From assembly GCF_964355755.1 (NCBI RefSeq), contig NC_092673.1:16125001-16189000 (forward strand): a stretch of DNA of 64,000 bases, given 5' to 3'. The stretch's first letter is position 1. Each line of letters begins with the position of its first letter. Made by a program: the position numbers and the translations under genes. The DNA is from Antedon mediterranea. Taxonomy: Eukaryota > Echinodermata > Crinoidea > Comatulida > Antedonidae. Of this stretch, positions 11,573 through 21,543 are shown in pieces. The notes under the pieces were generated by a model. The model did no database searches, was not told the DNA's origin, and worked only from the letters and a program-made list of their open reading frames with translations.

Positions 11573-12053
11573 AAATAAATTACAAATTTTGTAGATACTG
11601 ATGTTCCTTTATTTATTCTCTGAACTATCTCTTGTATCTCTACAAATTACAGTATCATTAGCAACTTGAATAAACACCGTGAAAACTATAATAAAACAAA
11701 GATTAGCATTACAATGTAGGCCTAATCATATCATCATCGTACAGGCAGACAAGCACAGGTCTGACTCATGGGGCCGGGGAACATGATACCCTAAGGCTTA
11801 GGGCTAGCTCTCAGCAATGAAGTAAAACTCAACTAATTAAAAATACAAGTCATAAGTTATAATTACAATCACATGAATAACCATGTGTAAATACCTTGTA
11901 GCCTTATTGGAGCCTATGGTAAAGATACTTTTAACAATGATTATCTCTAAACTTTATGTCATAAAAAATGTCTTATAAAATGTCTTATTCTCTCTTATCA
12001 CTTTTTATCTATTTGAACTCTAGAGGGCCTCCTGTAAGTAGGCTGCAGTTGCA
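11551..12053 (-). repeat. 5' LTR
   Basis: 503 bp, TG...CA ends on the - strand. It contains the initiation codons of the internal ORF (ATGATG, complement at 11567-11572). Confidence 0.92.
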
Positions 12054-12073
12054 ATTATGCATTAGTATTATTA

Positions 12074-15000
12074 GTCCAGTCAAAAATCACCCTCACCATG
12101 GTATAAGAACGTACCCTAATAAAATTTCATCCGTAGGTTCTATGTATATAGGTAATAACATTTCTTGATGTTGCGTCTTGCAAAACTTGGGATTTTACGA
12201 GAAAATTTGACTTTTATACCCAATTTATAACTACCTCATGTCGTATTATTGTGTACAGCGAATGCGACGAAGCGTGACTGAAATTACGAGACGCCGTTTG
12301 CGCCCGTTGAAAAATGCATTAACAAAGCTAAAAACCTACAAAATTAATAGTTTATACAATAATTTAAATATAGTTTACAATAAATTGTATAATAAAATAC
12401 ATAACATATAAAGAAAACTCAAGTATAATCTCAAATATTTACAGATATGTGTTTAAAAATGTACAAATCAAAATGGCCTTCCATAAAATAAAGTGCGCCC
12501 TCACTCGTCATACTTTTATCGGACTTGTATGGATGGTTATACAAGGCATTAATAATACGAAACCCGCGATGCGGTTTGTTAGTTATTGCCTCTGCAAGAG
12601 GCAGAATATTATATTTTCACAAATATATTTCTAGTTTTTATCATGGAAAAAAAGAATTGTATATATTTAAACACATTACAACCTCCAGTCTACCATCATG
12701 ATGGATTAAGTGAAGCGCCGTATTGTATATGCTATAGCGTAATGATCTTCTAGTTATCTGGTTATATTCTGGACATTCTTTTTTTCACAGCATTACTTGC
12801 GTGGATATCACAATGCATTTGTTTATTCGCGATTATAGTCAATATTAATTTGAGTAAGAATCATTTTTAAATGACAGTCCATTTCGCGTATACGATATAA
12901 TAAAGATTTAAATTAATAAGTACTCTGAAATATTTTCTCATTGGTTATCCGCAACAAAGAATCCTTGTGATTGTTAGTTTTGTTTAATTTTCTTTGAATT
13001 GTTTATTGGCATCCATATCGTATGATGTGTGAGACAATTTCGTGTTTTAGAAAATGTAATCCTGCCACCGAAGATTCTTTCTGTTCGAAGACTTCTGACG
13101 GATAACTGTGTTATTCTTTTACAATTAATTAATTAATGTTCATCTTCACTTTTGGGAAAAATAGCCTACATCTTTTAGGTTTAAAACGTCATTTATAAGT
13201 ATTTGAATAAGCCAACAAATTAAACTACTCAGTGTTCTCCCAAGCTTTTTAAATTTTCTAAATGTATTAAAATGCGTCGGACTCGGCGGATAACAATATT
13301 TGAAATAAATGCATATAAAACTTTTGTTCTGGACTTTACTTTTTTGTCCCAAGTGAGAACTTTCAGGCCGTGGAGGTGAACCGATCGTTTATGACATGCT
13401 TTTGTGTATAAAATGTCCAATAATAATTGTAGGACTACTCTCAACCAAAACACTTTATATTAGAATGTATTTAATATACGTCACGTCTTAAAAAATTGGG
13501 AGAATTGGGTAATACAGTATGTCGTTTCTCGCGAATCTTACATCACACTCCAACATTCTCACTTTCTTTTATTTAGTAAAATGTGAACGGTGGAAAAACG
13601 GGAAAATACTTTAAATTTAGAATGCTTTGAATTCTGGAAGACGACTTCGAACTTAAAGAATCGTCATGAATGACGTTTATTGGCTCAAACTTCACACATC
13701 GGTACGATGTGAAGGCCAGACGGATTCAGAGAGGATCAAACCGGCTCCTCCTCCCCATTGGCAGTGGGGGCATCGGCGGGTGAAAAGGAAAAATGATAAA
13801 TGTTGATTCAGACGAATGCCAACCAGCCCCATTGATACGCTCTTAATAATTGTTGGAAAGTGAAAGTAGGGCTACTTGAGGTAGGGGGCCTAGTATCTTT
13901 CGTATAGGCCTACACGAAATGGATTATCCTTAAATGATTGGTTCTTACTCTAATTAAGATCATAATCGCGAATGATAGTTCAAAATATGCAATGCATTGT
14001 GATATCCACGCAAGTAATGCTGTGGAAAAAAAAAATGTCTAAAAATAAAACCAGCAAAACCAGTAGATCATTACGCTTCAGCAGATATACAAATATACAC
14101 TTAATCCATCATGATGGTATACTGGAGGTTGTAATGTGTATAAATATATACAATTCTTTTTTTCCATGATAAAAATTAGAAATATATTTGTGAAAATATA
14201 ATATTCTGCCTCTTGCAGAGGCAATAACTAACAAACCGCATCGTGTTTCATATATTAAAGGGGGATTCTGGGTTTAAAATTGCTTTTAAATATCGTTTAT
14301 TTATTAAATAAAAAATATCATAACAATATAGACATGTCAGAATGAAGAAGTAATAACGAGAAATTAAAAAAAATTAATTTCATATACATTTTAGGGTAAA
14401 TTCATGGAAAGTCTGTTTTTCAGCAGCTTAGGGAAGCTCATTAATATTCATGAGATATTCACAAAATCACGTCATCAGTGGATTCCAAACTCGCGACGTC
14501 ATGTACGTTGTGTTTGTTAACTTCAAATCTCTCTCTCTCCCCTGTCAAACGACAACCACCCGATCATTGTGAAATACATTTTTTGTAGATTTTCTAAGCT
14601 AGGCCTAAAGTGTAATAATAACAGTAGTAGCATATATTTATTTGACATAAATACAACATTTAGTAAAGATTACGGAGTCTTAAATTATATACTATTTTTA
14701 TACCTCGAATAGTACAGATCGTATTATCGGCTTCACGTACTAGGCTAGGCCTAGCCTAAATCATTTGTTTTCATGGGTGAGAGCCATTCTGACTAGGGAT
14801 TCCATGCCACGATGGCTACGTTAAAAACATTGGGGCCCATCATGGGCCTAGCTAGCCTACTAAACGATTGGCCCATAATAATAAAACTCGGTGGTTTCCA
14901 AACCTATCCTATCAACCAAACTCCTAAACAATCTAAACCTAAAACATTCTACAAAATCGGCTGTAAATATTGAGGCAAAAAAGGTACGATCGCCGTCCGC

Positions 15001-16341
15001 ACGTATGGTGTCCCGATCGTCTAAAAGTAGGCCTAAAATAGGCCTAGTTTACTCTCCAAAAAAGCAGATACTGCATCAAGCAAGTAGACCAGGTAGTAGG
15101 AAGGTGACCTAGCCGATTCGGCCCAGTTAAAAATTGAGCTAGCTAGTGTAGTAGACCCTATATGCGAATTGATACTACCAGGCCTTTTAATAAAGTATTA
15201 TAGGCTTGTTAAAATTAGCAATATACTTATGTTTACAAATATTCCAACTCTCTCATTCGAGCTATATTATCTATACCATTCCGGTAGGTCGAGTCGACCT
15301 TCAACCAAATACTGTACATCGTTCATGTTGTGATTATAGACGGGGTATACTCGACCCGACCAGTTTGGTATTGTATACTGTATCTGCTTATCACGTGACA
15401 TGCCAGGCATGGGCAGGTAGAGCACGTGTATTGTCGTCTCGCTCTCCTCGCTCAGCAGGAATGCATACGTTACGCTTCATTGATTTTGAAGGCTTTCCCT
15501 AAGTCAGTGCGAAAATCGGCAAACGTAAAGTGCAAACATATCTAATTTTTCACTGTTTTGATGAATTTTCATAGAAAATTGACTTTATAAATGGGAAGAC
15601 CGACTACTATAAGTATAATTTCACAAAAGTAATTAATATGGTTAATGATAACGAGTCGTCGGAACATTGACCATTTCACGAATTTCCTATTCTGTAAACA
15701 CAGTGTCATATCGCCGTAGCTGCACTTGCAATCTGGCCTCATTTCACAGCCTTCGTTCTGCTTCACTGGGCGCTTATATAAATTGAAACTTTTACCGTTC
15801 AAGAGACAAACAAATATATTTTACATTTTTTACTATTCATTTTAAACCCGGAACCCCCCTTTAATGCCTTTTTTAACCATCCATACAAGTCCGATAAAAG
15901 TATGACGAGTGAGGGCGCACTTTATTTTATGGAAGGCCATTTTGATTTGTACATTTTTAAACACATATCTGTAAATATTTGAGATTATACTTGGGTTTTC
16001 TTTATATGTTATGTATTTTATTATACAATTTATTGTAAACTATATTTAAATTATTGTATAAACTATTAATTTTGTAGGTTTTTAGCTTTGTTAATGCATT
16101 TTTCAACGGGCGCTAACGGCGTCTCGTAATTTTAGTCACGCTTCGTCGAATTCGCTGTAATGTCAATAATACGACATGAGGCGGTTATAAATTGGGTATA
16201 AAAGTCTAATTTTCTCGTAAAATCCCAAGTTTTGCAAGACGCAACATCAAGAAATGTTATTACCTATATACATAGAACCTACGGATGAAATTTGATTAGG
16301 GTACGTTCTTATACCATGGTGAGGGTGATTTTTGACTGGAC
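12074..16341. mobile_element. Long inverted-repeat (foldback) DNA element
   Basis: The sequence from 12,074 inward (GTCCAGTCAAAAATCACCCT) reappears inverted ending at 16,341. The arms pair over roughly 770 bp: 12,074 to about 12,845 on the left, and about 13,955-14,254 plus 15,865-16,341 on the right. The right arm is split by the TTAA element at 14,259-15,860. TA flanks both ends (12072-12073 and 16342-16343). The central spacer (about 12,846-13,954) has no recognisable transposase, so the element is non-autonomous. Long arms with a TA flank are compatible with a Tc1/mariner-like or foldback family; the superfamily is not certain. Confidence 0.8.
14259..15860. mobile_element. TTAA-flanked non-autonomous DNA element, 1.6 kb
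   Basis: The ends are inverted repeats: AGGGGGATTCTGGGTTTAAA on the left and AGGGGGGTTCCGGGTTTAAA read inward from the right. TTAA flanks both (14255-14258 and 15861-15864). The uninterrupted left arm of the surrounding foldback element shows what the empty site looked like, with one TTAA-like site. TTAA duplication is known for piggyBac and Kolobok; an AGGGG start fits Kolobok rather better than piggyBac, whose ends usually begin CCC. The interior has only short open frames and no recognisable transposase. Confidence 0.8.
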
Positions 16342-16518
16342 TAAATGCAACACATTTCTTTTATATTTATGTTCCATTTCAATGTTTATGTGTTATTATG
16401 TGTTTATCCATCTGTATTAATTATCAAAAGTCATAGATAAATGTCGTAATATACTGTGTGAATGTTTTTCTTAACAGCTTGAAATATCACGCTGGACTAA
16501 AATAAAAGGAGTGCTGAT

Positions 16519-17325
16519 GTTATGCGCGATTTGAACGATTTGCGCAATTTGAAATTGCGCAAAAAAAATCCTTGCGCAATTTGAATTGAAACATGTGTTT
16601 CAAATTGCGCAAGCAACGTATTAAATTGCGCAAGTAATCTGCAAATTGCGCAAGGTTTTTCGACAGATTGTGAAATCATGTACACCCATATTTTTATAGT
16701 AATTTCTAAGAATGATTCAAAATTAAAGATAAATATCGCATTTCCTTATTTAAGTAGTGCAAATATTGTTATAAGTTAGCATACCGTCGAAGAACCGACG
16801 AAGGAAAACGAAGCGGTGGTGTTCCACCAGGCGGGCGCGGCGCGGGCGGCCGGCTATACTACTCTAGCCTAGGGTCTGGACTACTGATACTGACTAGGTT
16901 ACATGGCCTAGCTTAAACTAATATTAAAAATTTAAAAAGTGAGTATTAAACATTATCTTCATTGAAATGGTCTTATTTATATAATAAAAAACCTAATAAA
17001 ATACTAAATTTTAAACTCCTCTGCCTAGGCCTAGCCTATAGCCATGTATGGGAAAATTTACAGTTCGTTTTCAAATTGCGCAAAGGTGTCATATTGCGCA
17101 AGAACTATCTTGCGCAATTTACAAATTGTGCAGCGCAATTTAAAATTGCGCAAAGATTTTCTTGCGCAATTTGAAATTGCGCAAGTTGATTGCGCAATTT
17201 GAAATTGCGCAAAAAAATCCTTGCGCAATTTTAAATTGCGCAAGAATTATTTGCGCAATTTCAAATTGCGCAAGGATTTTTTTGCGCAATTTCAAATTGC
17301 GCAAATCGTTCAAATCGCGCATAAC
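16519..17325. mobile_element. DNA element with ends built of TTGCGCAA palindromes
   Basis: Both ends begin GTTATGCGCGATTTGAACGA reading inward. They are followed by clusters of the 8-base palindrome TTGCGCAA: six copies at 16,537-16,650 and about fourteen at 17,075-17,310, spaced mostly by AT-rich 3-9 base spacers so that pairs form longer palindromes. CTGA(T) occurs just outside each end and may be a short target duplication. The middle (about 16,690-17,060) is AT-rich apart from a GC-rich block at 16,790-16,860. No transposase is present. Open frames across the clusters are repeat translations. Confidence 0.7.
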
Positions 17326-17445
17326 ACTGATATTTAAACCAGAACCAAGTGTCTGCATAGAGGTAATTAATATGAGATTATCACTTTTAAACAAATTTAT
17401 CATGTTATATAAATCTATAAATAACATGTCATTCCCATGTTTTAG

Positions 17446-17650
17446 GTACTAAGCTACTTAAAAAAGCAACTAAAAACTGTCTGCAATATATATGAGGGCA
17501 TTGGCTACAATCTACGTGTGTTATGTACTGCTTGTAACCCAGATGAACATCACTTAATTGATCTTGACGAGTGTTTGAAAAATGATTTTGTTCCATGTGG
17601 AAAAAGAAAGGCTATGCATACTGCTCGTATAAAGCATTTATTTTCAATGA
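17446..17650 (+). pseudogene. Orphan Cys/His-module exon of a Roc-COR paralog
   Basis: An exon with acceptor TTTTAG and donor GTAAGT reads through in phase 0 in, phase 1 out, exactly as exon 13 of the main gene (31693-31909). Both begin Val-Leu, share a GI-Y segment followed by a CxxC pair (LCTAC here), and end in a basic stretch before Leu-Phe. Here the Cys/His set is CTAC, HH, C, C. No upstream COR exon or downstream linker or TM exon lies nearby, since transposons fill 7.6-17.3 kb. It is probably the remnant of another gene copy; the exon itself is intact. Confidence 0.6.
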
Positions 17651-18700
17651 GTAAGTTGGTTTGGTTATTCTTGATTGTTGTCATCATTACTTCATTCCAA
17701 TGAATCAACAATAATAACTTTATCTTAATTTGGACATACTGTACTATGAAACCTTCACTGGTCTAATGGTGACACCAGTGTATTGATATACTGTAGGCTG
17801 GCCATGTAATTTGTTGTCAAATAGTTTCTCATCTTTACCATTCCACATTATTTGCCTCATAATTTAGAGTTAAATTTTGTTGTATCCTAATATTCAAGTA
17901 ACATTTTATGTAAGTATTTTATTTTTTATTATTACAAAATATGTTTTTGTATTACTGTACTTGGTAGATAATATACTGTATATAAGAATGAAGATTAGAT
18001 TGATCACCAAGCTATGCTATGAAAACAGTTTTTCTTTCTATACAACTACTTGGTGTGTTTGATGCACAAATTTTACCTCTAAATTGTGGGTGTGTCTTAT
18101 ACACAGGTCACTGCTTCACGCACACCAAAAAGCCACACAAAGTTAACACTACAGCAGTAGCCTACAACAACAATTACTGTAGGTCTAGCTAGTTAGTCAT
18201 AGCCTTTCTAATTTTATTGCAATAATGTCTTGCCTAGAGGGTCGATTACTACATAGTGCATTAGATATTCTACCTAGGCCTTCACCTATTCTTTACTAAT
18301 CTGAACTTGTGTGTGTGTGTAGCTAGATCAAATAAAACACAATTATGGAAAAGTCCACTAATTGCGGTGATTATCACGTTTTAATTACACTTGATACTGT
18401 GGTTTATTAAATTACATCCCTGTGTTAACAGTCACATATTTCTGTAATCATATAGACAATAGTTTATACATCAAGCGTCATCTAAAAGAACTTGTTTTTA
18501 AAGTGCTAATAAGCTTCCCCTAAGTTCATATTTGTATTGTACAACCGTAAGTGCCGACACATGGCTAGTGTCTTACAGACTAGTATTGACATGCATTTTC
18601 ATAATAGACATAGTTTAAAATTAATAATGATTTTGCTGGTTTATTACCAGCTGTGGACACTTATCATTTGAATTGATTTAAATCAAATGGTCATACACAC
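17651..18700. other. No gene recognised
   Basis: AT-rich sequence without supportable exons; the short open frames lack splice context and family resemblance. Confidence 0.5.
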
Positions 18701-18764
18701 AGTAACAAAGTATATTTAAATAACCTTGGTGTAGATATAATAAGAGCACTCTAAGATCACTGAA

Positions 18765-19108
18765 AGTATGCTATAACAATGCCTTACGTTTGCTGCTGAA
18801 GCAGCCTAGAAATTGTAGTGCAAGCATGATGTTTGTCTTAAATGATGTCCCATCCTTGGATGAGTTCATTAGAAAATCTGTTTTTTTAGTTTTAAAAAAT
18901 CATGTGAACGCAAGTAGTAATTCTTTGATCATGGCCATTAATCGCCACGTTCTTAATGTGTCAAGAATGCAAATACAATGGAATGCCTTGTTGCATTGAC
19001 TTTATATTTATATGTTTTTGTTCTATGAGCTCTTAGATTAAGATTTTGCTATGGATATATTATGTCACGAAGATATTCTGAAATAAAAAGATGAATGAAT
19101 GAATGAAT
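18765..19108 (+). mobile_element. 3' end of a non-LTR retrotransposon (5'-truncated)
   Basis: The frame from about 18,790 to 18,999 (PRNCSASMMFVLNDVPSLDE, then a basic helix and SSNSL) resembles the extreme C-terminus of jockey/CR1-superfamily reverse transcriptase ORFs, where Cys-Ser-Ala-Ser and 'SNSL' runs are common. It is followed by a short 3' UTR with AATAAAA and the tail (GATGAATGAATGAATGAATA) that such elements carry in place of poly(A). The rest of the element is missing. Confidence 0.6.
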
Positions 19109-19299
19109 ATATGCAATTAGAGTCACTTAATTATGATTGTTATTAGACAGGCAGATAGGTGGTGATTAATTTAACATCCAAGACATTGAATTAAGATTAA
19201 GATTCAAGAACATAATTCCAATTTATAGAGATAACAAATTATTTAATTCATCACAAAAACTGTAGAAAAAGTAAAGCTAGATTTAGCTTTACATTCAAG

Positions 19300-19440
19300 T
19301 AGTGTAGCTTGTTGGTTAACGTGCTTGCCTTCCAATCCCAAGGTACGAGGTTCAGTCCTGACTCTTCCAACTCCACTCCCTGAGCCTCAAGTTTATGCTT
19401 GCTGTTAGATGTCTATGAAATAAGACCAAAAAAAATAAAA
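19300..19440 (+). mobile_element. tRNA-derived SINE-like sequence
   Basis: GTAGCTTGTTGGTTAACG resembles a box A and GAGGTTCAGTCCTGACTC a box B, spaced as in a tRNA. An unrelated segment and an A-rich end (ACCAAAAAAAATAAAAAA, about 19,424) follow. This is the head-body-tail layout of a tRNA-derived SINE. Cloverleaf pairing is imperfect and I did not find a clear target duplication. Confidence 0.5.
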
Positions 19441-19495
19441 AATGTTGATTTTACTTGGTTCACTCTCACAAATGTGTTCCTTTAAATATTATTTT

Positions 19496-19613
19496 GTCGA
19501 AAAGGATATTCCATTTGCTGTTGCTGTTCATGGGAGAGACTTTAAGGAAGCGTACAATGAAGCCTCGAAAGAAGGATCTGTCAAAATTAATCTTGGAATG
19601 CTTAAAGTAATTT
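19496..19613 (+). pseudogene. Decayed first Roc exon (paralog of the 21.5 kb exon)
   Basis: The frame reads DIPFAVAVHGRDFKEAYNEA followed by the same GSVKINLGMLKVI stretch found just before the P-loop in the main gene. It then ends in TAG, so the GTP-binding loop itself is lost. This is a truncated duplicate of the exon at 21542-21725. Its presence between the orphan exon at 17.4 kb and the main gene supports a tandem array. Confidence 0.75.
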
Positions 19614-19865
19614 AGTATATATTTAGTATACGTCAAATACGAACGTATATAAACATAGGTTGTTTTTTTGCAAAGGTTTACCTTGGACAACATACTGTAC
19701 CAGTATATATCCGTCTATATATCAAGATGTGTCATCACTATCTTGTTTATATTTAAATGAATTCTATGAATAGTATTGGTACAGTATTATAGTTTATGGT
19801 ATATCTTAAATCCTGTTAATCCAATCTTTTAGAACATAATTTTATACCAACTTTATTCACATCAT

Positions 19866-20345
19866 CATACATAAATAGTACAATACAATACAATATGTAT
19901 GTGTGTGTGAAAAGGAGCCAAAAAATAGCTTTCGCTAATCAAGGTTTGACTCCTGTCACAAAAATAAATTAGTCATAATGCATACATTTTTGTCTATCAA
20001 CAATAATTCAATAAGAAGGAAACAGCAACTATATGAAAGAAATAACGTAAACAGGGGCTAACATTAATATTTTTTGTAAAAGTAAACATTTAACTTCATT
20101 TATGAATTTAAATCTAGAAGAGGTACATTTTATAACTAAGGGTAAATTATTCCAAAGTTGAGCTCCATTGAAAGAAATTCTAAATTTACCAGCATCTGTG
20201 CGAGCTTTTGGAATTGCAAAATTATATCTACATATTACTAAATCTGGTACTAGCATTATGTGTAATTAAATAAAAGTATTCCATTGTTTGATGTGGTGTT
20301 TTGCCGTTAATTTGGTCATGAACAAACTTAGCTATACTTAATTCA
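19866..20345 (-). pseudogene. Reverse-transcriptase C-terminus, CR1/jockey-like LINE fragment
   Basis: On the - strand the frame at 20256-20029 contains IPKARTDAGKFRISFNGAQL followed by WNNLP, the standard end of CR1/jockey-type RT ORFs. Upstream (to about 20,345) the related stretch FVHDQINGKTPHQ is in another frame, so the copy is frameshifted. The 3' end shows a TTGTA-type short tandem tail around 19,866-19,885 (complement). Confidence 0.7.
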
Positions 20346-20705
20346 AACAACTTAAAGACGTCTAAAATACTAATACTGATACTAACTAATAATATTGTAG
20401 CTATTGTAATGTTAAATATAACTGAGGCTAAATAACTATAAAAACAGTACGGAGTGAGTGGCTTGTATATTGATTAATTATCTCCTGTACAGTACCATGT
20501 TGGCTGTAAAGTCTTGTGGTTTAAGTGGTCAATTTCACTTTTTCACAGATGTGCAATATGACACAGAGATACTGCATTTTGTCAATATTCTTAAATAAAG
20601 TCTAGCCTAAAATCTGAATAGCAAGCACTAGACTTTGTTGTTTTCTTAATCTAGCCATTATCATCAGTCGGATTTTTTAAATTAACATTTCAGTTTTTAT
20701 TTTAA

Positions 20706-20835
20706 AATAGATTGATTGATTGAATTTATTTGATGCTCAACATTAAAATAACAAACAGACAAAAGACAAAATAACGAGCATCAGGCACACCCATTAGGCC
20801 GGAAAAACCAGCCCATTTCCAATTGCACATAACAA
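20706..20835 (-). mobile_element. LINE 3' tail fragment
   Basis: On the - strand it reads GGCTGGTTTTTCCGGCCTAA, then a GATGCTC segment, AATAAATTC and a terminal (AATC)n run. This is the usual 3' UTR plus microsatellite tail of CR1/L2-like elements. No coding sequence remains. Confidence 0.55.
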
Positions 20836-20857
20836 ACAAAAAAAATACAACATTTAT

Positions 20858-20861
<4 letters not shown>

Positions 20862-20906
<45 letters not shown>
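20862..20906. repeat. (AT)n microsatellite
   Basis: About 45 bases of alternating TA. It produces a spurious Tyr/Ile open frame on the - strand. Confidence 0.9.
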
Positions 20907-20908
<2 letters not shown>

Positions 20909-21543
20909 TAAAATAAATAATATATTGTTATCATCAACTAAAAAAAATGGCCAGTGATCCCACAGTTTTACAACTCGTTTTGCAGTGCAGATCAGTTGTG
21001 TAGAATAAAAGTACTTTGACAAATTATTAAAATAAAAACAAATTGTATCAAGAATAAAATTTGGAACTACTGTATTTACGGCCATTGGTTTGTTATACAC
21101 TATTCCTTCACTTCAATATATGTAGGCTAAAAATTAAAGCAATAGTACAGTGGATATGGAACTTTGACTTTACTTTTGACTTCAATGGCGCGATCATTCA
21201 ATACGGTTGACTAATGACTGTTTATTTAGCGGCCCGGCATGGTATTTGTAGATTCTGCCATGGCGGTACACAACATAGGAGGTTGCGTAGTATATACAGT
21301 GACATAACATGGTCGCTGAGACGTCAAATTACTGCTATTTTTGCCTTTTTATCCTTAAAATTCAGGAAAATGAAATAGCCTATCGTGTGCGGCCCATCAA
21401 TAAACATCAGTGTGGCAAATGTGAGCACGTACATTTTAGTGGTTTTGGAGGAGATACGTAAAATTACGCGAACAATTTAGTATCATTTATATATAGATTA
21501 TTTATCACAGAAGAACACAGTTATTGATTTTTTACTTATAGGC

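Larger units (their letters stand above)
8013..12053 (-). mobile_element. Young gag-only LTR retroelement (BEL/Pao-like)
   Basis: Two direct repeats of 503 bp (8013-8515 and 11551-12053) enclose 3,035 bp. Read on the - strand each LTR starts TGCAACTGCAG and ends GGTAACA, the usual TG...CA ends. The element is flanked by a perfect 5-bp target duplication, ATTAT (8008-8012 and 12054-12058). Reading the two LTRs line by line I found no difference, so the insertion is recent. A purine-rich tract (TTTGGGTGGGAG, - strand) sits directly before the 3' LTR, as a polypurine tract should. The interior has one long ORF and no protease, reverse transcriptase or integrase, so it must depend on proteins from another element. 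A tRNA primer-binding site is not obvious after the 5' LTR. Confidence 0.92.

Noticed and set aside
8013-12053. Two 503-bp repeats as a segmental duplication
   Set aside because: TG...CA ends, a purine tract and a perfect 5-bp target duplication point to LTRs instead.
16537-17310. Short proteins rich in 'LRNFKLRK' on both strands
   Set aside because: Translations of the TTGCGCAA repeat clusters.
20726-21100. 124-codon - strand frame
   Set aside because: Depends on the (AT)n microsatellite and a LINE 3' tail.
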